Shown piece after piece: positions 1 to 9,196 of a stretch of 64,000 nt of DNA. The notes under the pieces are model-generated. The model had not been told where the DNA came from and did no database searches. It saw only the letters and a program-made list of their open reading frames with translations. The stretch covers positions 46,754 through 110,753 of the forward strand of contig JAFYHU010000004.1 of NCBI GenBank assembly GCA_017538965.1, in the 5' to 3' direction. The translations under genes and the position numbers were made by a program. Origin of the DNA: Oscillospiraceae bacterium. GTDB taxonomy: Bacteria; Bacillota; Clostridia; Oscillospirales; Oscillospiraceae. Every line of letters starts with the position of its first letter. Positions within the stretch are counted from its first letter, which is position 1.

Positions 1-528
1 CCTGTCTTTTACCATATGGGTTACACCTGCTGCAAGCGCACCGCCAGCACTGTCGCCATAGACAAGGAGCTGCTCCCTGTCAATCTTAAGAAGCTCCGCA
101 TTATGATATACATACTGCAGCATACTGTAGCAATCTTCCAAGATGGTCTGGCAGGAATTGTCCGGTGCTACGCGATAATCGGGCATTAGTACTCGAATCC
201 CGCAGTTTTTCGCATATTGCTGCGCGATCATCAGCATCGCCGGCTGCACCGGGAAGATAAATCCACCGCCGTGATAATAAATCATTGCCGGAAGTGCATG
301 ATCGATCCCTTCTGGTTCCAAAACAAAATACGGAATCGACGCCCCATCGTAGGATGGATAACTTTTCCGATATAAAACCAAGCCGGGAAGCGGCGTAATC
401 CGCTCATTTTCTGCACGGAAGAACGAAAAGAGCTCGGCGTTTTGTTTCCGTACCTCTGGTGCAAGAAAATCCACATCACCGATATAAAAAGGATCCTTCA
501 GTTCCGGACTGTAGTTGTATTCTGCCAT
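1..528 (-). CDS. alpha/beta hydrolase fold-3 esterase, C-terminally truncated by window edge
   Basis: The first 176 codons are visible, starting at an ATG at 528; the gene runs off the left edge. The oxyanion-hole motif HGGGF (residues 86-90) and nucleophile motif GDSAGG (Ser160) are the hallmarks of the hormone-sensitive-lipase/fold-3 esterase family, cytoplasmic carboxylesterases that act on short acyl esters. There is no signal peptide. It is the last visible gene of the minus-strand sugar operon, 18 bp after the preceding alpha/beta hydrolase. The context suggests removal of acyl groups from an imported glycoside, but the substrate is inferred only from neighbours. The acid and histidine of the triad lie outside the window. 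Confidence 0.9.
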   Translation of the reverse strand, partial: MAEYNYSPELKDPFYIGDVDFLAPEVRKQNAELFSFFRAENERITPLPGLVLYRKSYPSYDGASIPYFVLEPEGIDHALPAMIYYHGGGFIFPVQPAMLMIAQQYAKNCGIRVLMPDYRVAPDNSCQTILEDCYSMLQYVYHNAELLKIDREQLLVYGDSAGGALAAGVTHMVKDR

Positions 529-546
529 GTGTTGTTTCCTCCGAGT

Positions 547-1494
547 TTAATGGGCTCCGCCGGGGATATCTTCGTGATCCTTCAGTTCCAGCGAGAAGCG
601 CGTCATAAGCCAGCTTTCCGCCATTTGAATCCATTGTGCAGCCGGAGCGCTGACCTGGGTTTTTGCATAAGCCGTTGCCTGAGAGGCAAGCGCAAGACCA
701 TGGCCACCGTTTTCAAAGATATGGAGTTCAAAAGGAACCCGGTGCTCGGCCAAGGCGTTAGCCATCCGAATAGAGTGCTGCACAGGGACCAGATTGTCCT
801 CTGCGGTAGCCCACAGAAACATCGGAGGGGTCTTTTCGCTGACCAGTCCAGCCGGGCTGACCGACTCCAGAGCCGCTTGATCCGCTTCCGTAGTGCCGAG
901 CAGCGCCATGCAGGAGGCATCAAAGAAAATCTTTGCAAATTCGCTTTCAGAAGACTTGTCCCGCATGAACACAAAATCGCTCAGGGTATATCCCAGAATG
1001 ACCGCAGCTGGGCGCAGCACATCCTCAGCGCAAGCCAAATAATCCTGAATGATCGGTCGATGCCAGTTCGTAGCATAGAGCGCACAATTATGAGCGCCGG
1101 CCGAGAATCCGCAGAGAATGATTTTCCCGCGCTCGACACGCCAGTCTTCTGATTTGTCGGCAATATACTTCATTGCCATAGCAATTTCCCGAATTTGTGT
1201 CGGATAAATCCGATCCGGTTTAGGGGGCATGGGCTTTTCCAGATCAACAAAACCGGGCTCGCCTTCCTTATAAGTGGAATAGCGCAGAACAAAGGCATGG
1301 TATCCCATGGCTGCGAAGCGCAGAGCGACAGGCTCTGCTTCCCGGTCAGAGCAGTACATGTAAGCACCGCCGGGACAGATTAGCACTGCAGGACGCGGTT
1401 TGCCATTGAGCATCTCCTGTGAATCGTCCAAGATATAAGCAGTCAGACTGACATCGGATTTCTTTTCATCCAGGAGGATTTTTTCCAACTTCAT
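547..1494 (-). CDS. alpha/beta hydrolase, acetylxylan-esterase-like
   Basis: A 315-aa cytoplasmic serine hydrolase. An early PGGAY oxyanion-loop segment (residues 41-45), nucleophile elbow GFSAG (Ser131), a likely acid in ATAEDN (Asp233) and a C-terminal GGHG (His265) give a complete triad in the expected order. This layout matches the endo-1,4-beta-xylanase B/acetyl-esterase-like branch of the fold, often found beside glycosidases. Its ATG overlaps the end of the upstream MBL-fold gene by 4 bp, indicating translational coupling. A role in deacylating a sugar ligand is inferred from the GH3 and ABC neighbours. It differs in sequence from the adjacent fold-3 esterase, so the two are not a recent duplication. 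Confidence 0.88.
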   Translation of the reverse strand: MKLEKILLDEKKSDVSLTAYILDDSQEMLNGKPRPAVLICPGGAYMYCSDREAEPVALRFAAMGYHAFVLRYSTYKEGEPGFVDLEKPMPPKPDRIYPTQIREIAMAMKYIADKSEDWRVERGKIILCGFSAGAHNCALYATNWHRPIIQDYLACAEDVLRPAAVILGYTLSDFVFMRDKSSESEFAKIFFDASCMALLGTTEADQAALESVSPAGLVSEKTPPMFLWATAEDNLVPVQHSIRMANALAEHRVPFELHIFENGGHGLALASQATAYAKTQVSAPAAQWIQMAESWLMTRFSLELKDHEDIPGGAH

Positions 1495-2366
1495 CTTCCC
1501 TCTCCCTTCATATGTTCCGGATTAATAACTACAGAAGCAAAACCTGGTTTCATAAAATCATCCATGGTGAAACCTGGGCGGATGCAGATGCGGGCATTGG
1601 CTCCGTGAGCGAGCAGATGCCCATCAAAAGGCAGGCCGCTTTCATAGTTCACATTTCTGGCTGCATCCAGGAAAGTGTCAAGCACATCCTTCGGTACAGG
1701 GAAGGGCCCATGCGCAAAAACCAATTGCTCGAAATCAAGCGCCCTTGCCTTCTCAAGCGTGGCAATATAGGTGGACAGGTCGGCCGCCTCCGGCGTAAAA
1801 AGCCACACGAAGGGATTCATTGCATCGCCTGCATAGAACAATTTTTCTTCCGCGTACAGTAAACAAATGCTTCCTTTGGTATGGCCAGGCATGTGATAGA
1901 CCGTGAGGTGCATACCGCCGAGGTCAAAGACATAGCCTGCTTCCAGCGGACGCAGATTTCCGCAGGATGAATTCACATAGGCTTCTTCATCAAAAGAAGC
2001 CGGTAGAATATTGACGATATTCCCAGTCTCGTGGTCGAAGGTGTGTTTGGCGTCCTCGACGATGGTTCTGCGCATCTGCGGTGTATTATGCTGCTGCAGC
2101 AGCTGCATATCCAATGGATGAACATACTTGTCTTCAGCGAAGCGGAAGTTTCCGCAGGAATGATCCAGATGGCCGTGCGAGTTAACAATGATCAAGGGGA
2201 GGTCTGTGATCTCACGGACTGTCTCCCGCAGATCGGCAAAGCCGTATCCGGTATCAAAAAGCAGCGCGCTGTTCTGGCCCACAAAGAGCTCCATGAAAAC
2301 ACTTTCTGCGCTGGTGATGCGGTATACGTTTTTCCGCAGCTCAGTTACTCTGTAATAATCTGCCAT
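1491..2366 (-). CDS. MBL-fold metallo-hydrolase
   Basis: A 291-aa metallo-beta-lactamase-fold protein. The metal-binding motif HGHLDH (residues 64-69) is followed by the second-ligand region MPGHTKGS and a YAGDAM segment, the normal order for the family. Members hydrolyse esters, thioesters, lactones or phosphodiesters, and the sequence alone does not fix which. It lies between the GH3 gene and an esterase in the sugar operon, with a 4-bp overlap downstream, so a lactonase or esterase step in the same pathway is plausible but inferred. No signal peptide is visible. Confidence 0.88.
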   Translation of the reverse strand: MADYYRVTELRKNVYRITSAESVFMELFVGQNSALLFDTGYGFADLRETVREITDLPLIIVNSHGHLDHSCGNFRFAEDKYVHPLDMQLLQQHNTPQMRRTIVEDAKHTFDHETGNIVNILPASFDEEAYVNSSCGNLRPLEAGYVFDLGGMHLTVYHMPGHTKGSICLLYAEEKLFYAGDAMNPFVWLFTPEAADLSTYIATLEKARALDFEQLVFAHGPFPVPKDVLDTFLDAARNVNYESGLPFDGHLLAHGANARICIRPGFTMDDFMKPGFASVVINPEHMKGEGR

Positions 2367-2389
2367 ATGCCTGTTCTTTCTCCTGACCC

Positions 2390-4105
2390 TTAATACTTCA
2401 GATATTCCTTCCCGCAGAAGGGATCCACGGGACTCTTCCCTACAAAGGCGGATTTGCCCACCAGCTTTTCCACAACAGTTTCAATCATAAGGTCATGATT
2501 GGAATAAGCATTGATGTATGTCCGAATCATCGGAACATCCAGTAAGTGATACGGGTTCTGCAGGGAGACGAAGATGGTGGGAACCACCTCGGTAAACCAG
2601 GGAACATTGTCCCCGGCACCGAAGGGAGCGTGCCAGTTGATACGATTGGTGGTCTTGTTGGAGGCGTTTTCCACGTTACCCACATAAATCACCAGATCGT
2701 ATTTTTCCCTGAACTCCGTTACGGTTTCAAAATGTACAGGCTTTGTGAAGTCAAAAACTTCTTCCTCATATTGGGTGACCGAAAAACCTTCCTTCTCTAA
2801 TGCAGCCGTGAAGGTTTTTCTGACACGATCCTCCGAAGGGAACTTTCCAAGAACCTCCAGAAGCACCCGTTTCTGCTTCTGCGGACTGATGGGCAGAAGA
2901 TGTTGGGTGTCCTTGACCAGTGTGACAGATTTTTCCGCACATTCCTTTGCCCAGGCTTGATGCTCCGGACAACCAATTTTCTGGAGATCTTCCCGTTTGG
3001 GTGCCAGCGTACCGTCTTTTTGTTTGCGATGGAGCTTCAGAGAAGCTTTGACAGCCAGAATACGCGTGATCGCTTCATCCAGCCTCCGTTCAGAAAGAAT
3101 TCCGTCCCGATACCCTTTCATCATGAATCCCAGATCTTCCTGGTAATCCTTATAGAAAAGCAACATGTCGCATCCCGCTTCAATGCAGTAAGGGACTGCC
3201 GTTTCCCGATCCATGGCACACAGGAAACCAACCATCGGGGAGGCATCCGTGATGATCATCCCGTTGAAGCCAAGCTGCTCACGTAACAGATTTTGCAGCA
3301 GCTCCGGAGACAGAGTCGCCGGTATCAGCTTGTCCGGATGAGCGGGATTAAACTTTTTCTGATAGGCTGGCATGGCAATGTGGCCGATCATGGCGGTAAG
3401 CGCGCCGTTCTCGATCAAGGCCTTATAAACCTCTCCATACGTCTGATCCCATTCCTCACAGGAGAGTGAATTGACACTGGTCAGAATATGCTGGTCTGTC
3501 TCGTCAACACCGTCCCCGGGAAAATGCTTGATGGAAACGGCACAACCGCTATCCATCGCACCACGCATATATTCCAGGCCGTAGCGCTTCACGGTTTCGG
3601 GATCTGAGCCGTAGGTGCGGACATTGGTGATGGGATTGTGATACTCCATATCAATATCTACGACAGGCGCAAAGGTATAGTTACAGCCGACAGCCTGGGC
3701 CTCCGTACAGGAAAGCCGGCCAAGACGGTAAGCTTGTTGCGAATCTCCAGTAGCGGCAACCTGCATCTGCTTTCCAAAGGGAGTCCCCTCCACAACGATG
3801 CCGTCTCCACCGGCTTCCAGATTTGCTGCCAGCAGCATGGGAATCTTTGCATGTTCCTGAAGATAGGAAAAGGCCGAAAACAGTTCTTCCTTCAAACCCG
3901 CGCGGAACATCAGCCCGCCTGGGTGACGATCCAAGATCTCGTGCTGCAGATAATCGGGGTTCGGAGAATAGCCAATGGGGAAGAACAGCTGGCCGATCTT
4001 CTCTTGCAGGGACATGGAGGCTTTGGTTTCTTCAACCCAGCGGATATCCTCTTCATCCAGGAAAAACGGATTTGCCCTTAAATCAATTCTGCCATTTTCG
4101 TTCAT
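2390..4105 (-). CDS. glycoside hydrolase family 3, NagZ-like catalytic domain
   Basis: A 571-aa intracellular GH3 enzyme. The (beta/alpha)8 domain fills roughly residues 30-355. It contains KHFPGDG (Lys193-His194) followed by a DQH segment (Asp204, His206), which resembles the KHFPGHG...D-S-H motif of NagZ-type beta-N-acetylhexosaminidases, and the nucleophile region ITDAS (Asp287). A further domain of about 190 residues follows, so it is longer than single-domain NagZ. Its start overlaps the upstream permease by 4 bp, tying it to the transporter. It probably cleaves the imported glycoside in the cytoplasm. N-acetylhexosaminide or beta-glucoside/xyloside specificity cannot be settled from sequence. 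Confidence 0.9.
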   Translation of the reverse strand: MNENGRIDLRANPFFLDEEDIRWVEETKASMSLQEKIGQLFFPIGYSPNPDYLQHEILDRHPGGLMFRAGLKEELFSAFSYLQEHAKIPMLLAANLEAGGDGIVVEGTPFGKQMQVAATGDSQQAYRLGRLSCTEAQAVGCNYTFAPVVDIDMEYHNPITNVRTYGSDPETVKRYGLEYMRGAMDSGCAVSIKHFPGDGVDETDQHILTSVNSLSCEEWDQTYGEVYKALIENGALTAMIGHIAMPAYQKKFNPAHPDKLIPATLSPELLQNLLREQLGFNGMIITDASPMVGFLCAMDRETAVPYCIEAGCDMLLFYKDYQEDLGFMMKGYRDGILSERRLDEAITRILAVKASLKLHRKQKDGTLAPKREDLQKIGCPEHQAWAKECAEKSVTLVKDTQHLLPISPQKQKRVLLEVLGKFPSEDRVRKTFTAALEKEGFSVTQYEEEVFDFTKPVHFETVTEFREKYDLVIYVGNVENASNKTTNRINWHAPFGAGDNVPWFTEVVPTIFVSLQNPYHLLDVPMIRTYINAYSNHDLMIETVVEKLVGKSAFVGKSPVDPFCGKEYLKY

Positions 4106-5115
4106 ACGGCATTCTCCTTCGGCGATTTCTTTCCTCCGAACAGTTTTTTAAACCCGGAGATCAGGTTTCCCCCCTGAGCGGAAAGGACATTCACAAGCAG
4201 GATAAATATCCCGATGATTACCATGGATATGTATTTGCCCATGTCCGAGGTAAAGACGGCGCCAAGGGCGTAGGACATGAGGCTCAGCGTCAAGGCACCC
4301 ATGATGATGCCGATGGTATCACCACAGTATTTCGCCAGCATCAGGCCGATAAAAACCGGTAAGATGTTGACGAACAGGGAACCGACGGTCGCCAATGAAG
4401 AAAATGCACCTCCGCGGATGCCAGTGGTGGCATAAATCATAGAAGCAAAGCCGAAGATGATGCCGCTGAAGAGATAGGATATAAAGACATTCTTTCTCTC
4501 GTTGACGCCGATATTGACGGCTGCCTGCTGATTCATGGCCAGGATCGTCGACTGTTTTCCGCTGACAGTCAATTCGCTGAAAATGGCGTAGACGACGATC
4601 CCTCCGATCAACGGAACAAGTACCAGCGGATAAAGCGAAAAAGCTTTCAGCTTCATATTGGAAACCAGGTGAATGCCGCTTCCACCGTAAATCAGGCAGG
4701 TCACCGCCTCGTAAAGCAACGCCATTCCGATGGTGCAGATCATGATGGGCAGCCTGCCATAGACATATAATACAGCAACCAGAAGACTCAGCACAATACT
4801 AACAGCCTGACAGATTACCGCGAACAGCAGCGGGTTGCTGCCGTTTGCCTTGGCAATATTGCCCGCGATAATAACAGAAACCAGCATGATGGCACCGCCG
4901 GAAAAATCAAATCTACCGCATTTAAACTGTAGGCCGATCCCCATAGCGCAGGTGACGGAAACCGCCAGATCCACAACAAGTGTCTTCCACATGGACAGGG
5001 AACCGAAATAGGTTTTCCCGTTCGCGTAGCAAAGACTGGCCATGGCAATATACATGGCGACAGGGAGCACCAGCGTGCCGAATATTCTCTTCCATACATT
5101 GGGACTGCTCTTCAT
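4102..5115 (-). CDS. sugar ABC transporter permease, RbsC/BPD-type
   Basis: A 337-aa integral membrane protein with about eight to ten hydrophobic segments and the layout of the ribose/xylose/galactose permease family (RbsC/MglC). A plausible SD (GGGAGG) precedes the ATG. It is the second permease of the cluster; the other is encoded upstream of the binding-protein gene, so a heterodimeric membrane domain is likely. The C-terminus ends in a short lysine-rich cytosolic tail. It overlaps the GH3 start by 4 bp. Confidence 0.9.
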   Translation of the reverse strand: MKSSPNVWKRIFGTLVLPVAMYIAMASLCYANGKTYFGSLSMWKTLVVDLAVSVTCAMGIGLQFKCGRFDFSGGAIMLVSVIIAGNIAKANGSNPLLFAVICQAVSIVLSLLVAVLYVYGRLPIMICTIGMALLYEAVTCLIYGGSGIHLVSNMKLKAFSLYPLVLVPLIGGIVVYAIFSELTVSGKQSTILAMNQQAAVNIGVNERKNVFISYLFSGIIFGFASMIYATTGIRGGAFSSLATVGSLFVNILPVFIGLMLAKYCGDTIGIIMGALTLSLMSYALGAVFTSDMGKYISMVIIGIFILLVNVLSAQGGNLISGFKKLFGGKKSPKENAV

Positions 5116-5185
5116 CTGATTCTGCCTCCCGTTTTAACATAGTTAACTTCATTTGCGCAACCGGCCATGATAGCGCTTTGCTTTT

Positions 5186-5219
5186 CCGCCTCTGCCTCCC
5201 ACAAGGGAGACAGAGGCGG
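5186..5219 (-). promoter_or_regulatory. intercistronic stem-loop after binding-protein gene
   Basis: Arms CCGCCTCTG-C-CTCCC and GGGAG-A-CAGAGGCGG close on an ACAA loop just downstream of the binding-protein stop codon. No U-tract follows on the minus strand, so it looks like an mRNA-stabilising or processing hairpin that favours expression of the binding protein over the next permease, as known for intercistronic hairpins after malE-type genes. The function is inferred. Confidence 0.6.
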
Positions 5220-5226
5220 AGAGGGA

Positions 5227-6387
5227 TTACTTAATTCCCGCAATAGAGAGCCTGTCGGATGCAAACAGAGCCAGCAGATCCGCATGCGTTGTGCAGGCAT
5301 GAATCTCTTCATTGGAAACCTGAATCTTGGAGACATCCCCGGAGCCGGTGAAGCTCTTGGTCATGACAAGCTCCACATCCTCAGGAGTCTTCATCACGAA
5401 GGAAACGCTGTCCAGACGTTCCGGCTTGAAGTCATCATAGAGGCGTCCTTCAATGGCACGAGTCAGCACCTCGAGAACATAGCCGAAGTTTTCCTTGGCG
5501 ACAATGTTGACATACTGAATAACGCCATCGCCGCCGATGTCTTCCAAGACGGACTCCTCGTTGCTGAAGCCGCCGGTCACCAGCTTGGTGTCAGGAGAAG
5601 CGGTACCGTTGATGATCGCACTCTTGAGCACGGGATACACGAATTCAATGCCGGAAGAAAAGCAGACAATTACATCCAGATCGCCATTTCCCGGCTCCAG
5701 GAACCAAGACTCTTCCAGAGGGGCGAACTGCAGAATTTTGGTTTCCCCAATGATTTCAATGGGCTTCTCGGCAGTCTTATTATACTCGGCAACCAGTTCA
5801 CGGAAAGTATCGTCTGCTGCCTGAAGATTGGGATAAGCAAAAGCAGGGAAGGTCGCTGTGGCTACCTTTGTGTAGCCCTTTTCGACCACGACGTCCATCA
5901 TTTCCTGACCCATAACCGCGCCATCGCAATGGCCTTCGCAGATGGTACCCAAATACTTGTCGCTGTTCTGAACGGCATTCGTGGGATTACCTTCCTCGTA
6001 AACCATTCGAAGATCCGTGTTGTATCCGATCACAAAGAGATCCGGATATTCTTCCATAATGTTCAGAAGACCGCCGTCCACGGAAGTGATCAGGCCAACA
6101 ACATCTTTAGTCATTGCATTTCTGACTGCATTCAGATTGGCGTTGGGATCATTGGTCATGTCCGCAATGACAACCTTCAGATCATAACCGAGTTCGGGCA
6201 GAAAATTGTTGGCATATGCCATGGAGTAATCATAGGACATACCTGCCGTCAGGCTTGTCAGCCATAAAATTGTGCCCTTTTTCTCTACTGCGGTGTTCCC
6301 TTTTGCACCGCAAGCGCTGCTGCAGAACGCAACGACAAGCAGCATCAGAACCAGAACGAGACTCAGAAGCTTCCTTGATTTTTTCAT
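5227..6387 (-). CDS. sugar-binding lipoprotein of ABC transporter
   Basis: A 386-aa periplasmic-binding-fold protein. It begins with a basic n-region and a hydrophobic core ending in CSSAC, a lipobox with Cys26 as the lipidation site, so it is tethered to the outer face of the membrane. The remainder has the two-lobe pattern of sugar-binding proteins (for example the IADMTNDPNANLNAV and VITSVDGG-like strand-helix units). It sits between the two permease genes, an unusual position because it usually leads the operon. A strong hairpin directly follows its stop, which may raise its mRNA level. The ligand is unknown. Confidence 0.9.
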   Translation of the reverse strand: MKKSRKLLSLVLVLMLLVVAFCSSACGAKGNTAVEKKGTILWLTSLTAGMSYDYSMAYANNFLPELGYDLKVVIADMTNDPNANLNAVRNAMTKDVVGLITSVDGGLLNIMEEYPDLFVIGYNTDLRMVYEEGNPTNAVQNSDKYLGTICEGHCDGAVMGQEMMDVVVEKGYTKVATATFPAFAYPNLQAADDTFRELVAEYNKTAEKPIEIIGETKILQFAPLEESWFLEPGNGDLDVIVCFSSGIEFVYPVLKSAIINGTASPDTKLVTGGFSNEESVLEDIGGDGVIQYVNIVAKENFGYVLEVLTRAIEGRLYDDFKPERLDSVSFVMKTPEDVELVMTKSFTGSGDVSKIQVSNEEIHACTTHADLLALFASDRLSIAGIK

Positions 6388-6448
6388 TTTCTTTTGATCC
6401 TCCCAAATTTATGATTGTTATAATAACCTGCCTCAGCAGATATGTTCT

Positions 6449-7429
6449 TTAACGAGGCAACGTGCCGTACTTCTTGCGGCAGGTAATCAGAACGACGACA
6501 ATGAAAAGTATCGCCTTGATTATAAATGTGGCATTATTCGGCACACCCATTATGGGGAGACCAACCGCCAGCAGGGAGTACGTAAAAGAACCGATGATTG
6601 CACAGGATATTCTGGACTTCATTCCTCCTGCCAGGGGCATCCCGCCCAGAATCAGCGCAACCATGACATTCATTTCAAACCCGGTCCCGGTTGCATCGGA
6701 AGCGGCACCGGTATAGCCCATCTGGAATACGGATGCGAGCACGACGCACACGCTCAAAATTACATAGGGGAGCACTTTGTATTTCAACAAATCCACACCA
6801 TTTTGCTCGGCGGAAACCTCATTGGCGCCGATTGCTCTTGAATTCTTCCCGATTTTAGTATAGTAGAAAAGATAACTGACGACGAGAGTTTCAATTACCA
6901 GGGCAACGATCATCAACCAAGGTTCTTTGAATATGCGATAATCAATCGTCTTCAGAAAGATGCTGCGTGTGTTCAGGTTGGTATATACGATGCCGCTGAT
7001 TCCCTGAAAAACCATCATGAATACCAGAGAGGGGATGATCGGAAAGATCTTCAGCAGCTGCCCAGCAGAGCCGTTGATCACAGCTACAAGCAGCGCAATC
7101 GCAAGAGAAACCAGGATACCGGGCAATAAGCTGCCTGTTGCGTTTCCGAGCAGCACCATCAGCAGGGCATAGACACGAACCTGCGCTCCGATGCTGATGT
7201 CCATGTGTCCCAGCGAATACACAAACACCGCACCGACCGACAGAAGCGCTGTGACAATAACATTTGCCATCAGTGCAGAAAATTTCTCCGCAGACCAGAG
7301 GCTTTCACCAAAAAACGGGGGAACCACCGAGAATACGATCAGGCAGACAACCAGACCGCCATAAGCGGCAACCGAGGTTATGTGATGGCTGACCCATTTC
7401 TTGAAATTAAAGGAATTGTTTTCCGGCAT
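6449..7429 (-). CDS. sugar ABC transporter permease, RbsC/BPD-type
   Basis: A 326-aa polytopic membrane protein. It has a cytosolic N-terminus, a first helix around residues 18-36, then the family core with a GHMDISIGAQ-type segment corresponding to the conserved D(L)S(V/I)G motif of ribose-type permeases. It starts 14 bp after the ATPase stop. With the second permease at 4.1-5.1 kb it should form the membrane channel for the ATPase encoded upstream. Confidence 0.9.
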   Translation of the reverse strand: MPENNSFNFKKWVSHHITSVAAYGGLVVCLIVFSVVPPFFGESLWSAEKFSALMANVIVTALLSVGAVFVYSLGHMDISIGAQVRVYALLMVLLGNATGSLLPGILVSLAIALLVAVINGSAGQLLKIFPIIPSLVFMMVFQGISGIVYTNLNTRSIFLKTIDYRIFKEPWLMIVALVIETLVVSYLFYYTKIGKNSRAIGANEVSAEQNGVDLLKYKVLPYVILSVCVVLASVFQMGYTGAASDATGTGFEMNVMVALILGGMPLAGGMKSRISCAIIGSFTYSLLAVGLPIMGVPNNATFIIKAILFIVVVLITCRKKYGTLPR

Positions 7430-7443
7430 ATTATCTCCCCCTC

Positions 7444-8952
7444 TCAGATCATATACTCGATAATGTCGGTTTCCTTGAGATCCGGTGAGCGCATGAACTC
7501 TTTTTGAATTTGATAATCCTTCATGATCATGATCTTATCCGCCATACCGATCAGTTCGGAGAGTTCTTCGGAAATGATAATAATTGCTTTGCCCTGTTGC
7601 TTCATCTTCTCAATCAGGGAATACATGGACTGCTTGACGCCAATGTCCACTCCGCGCGTGGGGCAATCCATGATGATGACCTCAGATCCTTTGGCTTCCC
7701 ATTTGGCAAAGGAAACCTTCTGCTTGTTGCCTCCTGATAGCGTGTTGACCCATTGCTTTCCGTTGCCACACTTGATACGGAATGCTTCGATTTCCTGGTC
7801 TGCCATCTGTTTTTCATCCTTTGGCCGAATGAAACCGTGCTTCTCCAGTGAGGTCAGGGACGGCAGAACGATATTGTCCTGAATGGATCCGTTTAAAATC
7901 AGGGCTTCGGTATCGCGGTTCTTGGAAATATACCCGATCCCGCTCTGAATCGCCTGCAGCGGAGACGAGATTTCCTTCCCCTCTCGGATGACGGAGCCTT
8001 TGTCCGGCCTGCTGATTCCGTAGCACAGTCTGCCGACATCGTGCATACCACAGCCTGACAAACCGCCGAAGCCGAGGATTTCACCTTTGTGCACGGTCAG
8101 ATTCAGATCGTGAATCCGGCCATAACTCACATGACGCAGCTCCAGCGCGACTTCACCGCTGTGCGTGGTGTCATAATCCGTTCTGTAATATTTATCCCCG
8201 ATTTCACGTCCCACCATCAGATAGCGTATTTTCTTAACGACATCCGGGGCCTTCAAGTCCGCTTCTGTCAGTTCCCCGACGATGTCACCATCCCGAAGAA
8301 CCGTCAGAACGCTGCAATGTTCCAGGATTTCATCAATGTCGTGAGAGATGAAGATTACGCATTTGTTCTCCTGCTCAGCCATTCGATGCATCAGCTTGTA
8401 AAGAATCTGACGCCCTTCGTGAGAAAGCGCGGTGGTCGTTTCGTCCACAACCAGGATTTGCGTATCGTCATTTACACAGCGGACGATCTCAATCAGTTTT
8501 CGATCCTCAAAGTTATACAGATCAATGGGATGACGGCTCTTAATATGTGCGACGCCAAATTTTTCCAGAAGAGCATCCGCTTCCTGAAACATGTGCTTCA
8601 TATCCACAAGTCCAAGCCGAGAGAACTCCTGTTCTCTGCCGGCGAAAATGTTCTGCGCCACCGTGACGCCGGAAATGGTATTGGCTTCCTGCAGGATCAT
8701 GGAGATACCATTGCGCTGCGCCTCGACCATGCTGTGAGGACTCCATGGCGCGCCCCGATAAAGCATCTCCCCACTGCTGGCAGATTGCATACCCGCAATG
8801 ATAGAAGTGACAGTGGATTTTCCGCTGCCGTTTTCCCCTACAAGACCCCTGATTTCGCCCCGATAAAAAGTCATACTGACGTCTTTCAGCGCTACAGTAG
8901 GGCCGAAGGTCTTGTTTATATTTCTGACTTCGATCAGTTTCTCTTGGCTCAT
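7444..8952 (-). CDS. sugar ABC transporter ATPase, RbsA/MglA-type, with degenerate motifs
   Basis: A 502-aa duplicated ATPase. The ATG at 8952 is chosen because GGAGGG lies 4 bp upstream; an open frame continues 35 codons further but without a convincing site. Domain 1 has an intact Walker A (GENGSGKST) and Walker B (VVDET), but the signature reads NFEDRK instead of LSxGQ. Domain 2 has the usual degenerate P-loop (GLSGCG) and a good LSGGNKQK signature, but the Walker B reads IMDCP, so the catalytic glutamate is a cysteine. It is the first gene of the operon, downstream of the divergent AraC-GH39 regulator. Confidence 0.92.
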   Translation of the reverse strand: MSQEKLIEVRNINKTFGPTVALKDVSMTFYRGEIRGLVGENGSGKSTVTSIIAGMQSASSGEMLYRGAPWSPHSMVEAQRNGISMILQEANTISGVTVAQNIFAGREQEFSRLGLVDMKHMFQEADALLEKFGVAHIKSRHPIDLYNFEDRKLIEIVRCVNDDTQILVVDETTTALSHEGRQILYKLMHRMAEQENKCVIFISHDIDEILEHCSVLTVLRDGDIVGELTEADLKAPDVVKKIRYLMVGREIGDKYYRTDYDTTHSGEVALELRHVSYGRIHDLNLTVHKGEILGFGGLSGCGMHDVGRLCYGISRPDKGSVIREGKEISSPLQAIQSGIGYISKNRDTEALILNGSIQDNIVLPSLTSLEKHGFIRPKDEKQMADQEIEAFRIKCGNGKQWVNTLSGGNKQKVSFAKWEAKGSEVIIMDCPTRGVDIGVKQSMYSLIEKMKQQGKAIIIISEELSELIGMADKIMIMKDYQIQKEFMRSPDLKETDIIEYMI

Positions 8953-9000
8953 ATTTCCCTCCATGTACAACATCCTCAGGTATTCAACAGAACCGGTCTT

Positions 9001-9029
9001 ATTATACTGGGCAAACAGGGGAATTTTAA
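9001..9029 (-). promoter_or_regulatory. candidate promoter of sugar operon
   Basis: On the minus strand TATAAT (9006-9001) is preceded by 17 bp and TTAAAA (9029-9024). The -10 is perfect and the -35 weak, the usual picture for an activator-dependent promoter, consistent with control by the divergent AraC-type regulator. Confidence 0.55.
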
Positions 9030-9133
9030 GGTTAAGAGTTTTTGTTTTTTTGTACAAATCTTAAATAAACTACAGGAACACTTTTGTTTTTCATATAAAC
9101 GAAGAAATAGACATTAAAAAAAGTCCCTTTTGC

Positions 9134-9161
9134 TTGCATTCCTCCGACAATCTTGTATAAT
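9134..9161 (+). promoter_or_regulatory. promoter of AraC-GH39 regulator gene
   Basis: TTGCAT (9134-9139), 16-bp spacer, TATAAT (9156-9161). A second TATAAT overlaps just downstream. A TGGAGGA ribosome-binding site precedes the ATG at 9197. Confidence 0.65.
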
Positions 9162-9196
9162 GTATAATAGCTATTGTTATATGGAGGACGGAGAAG

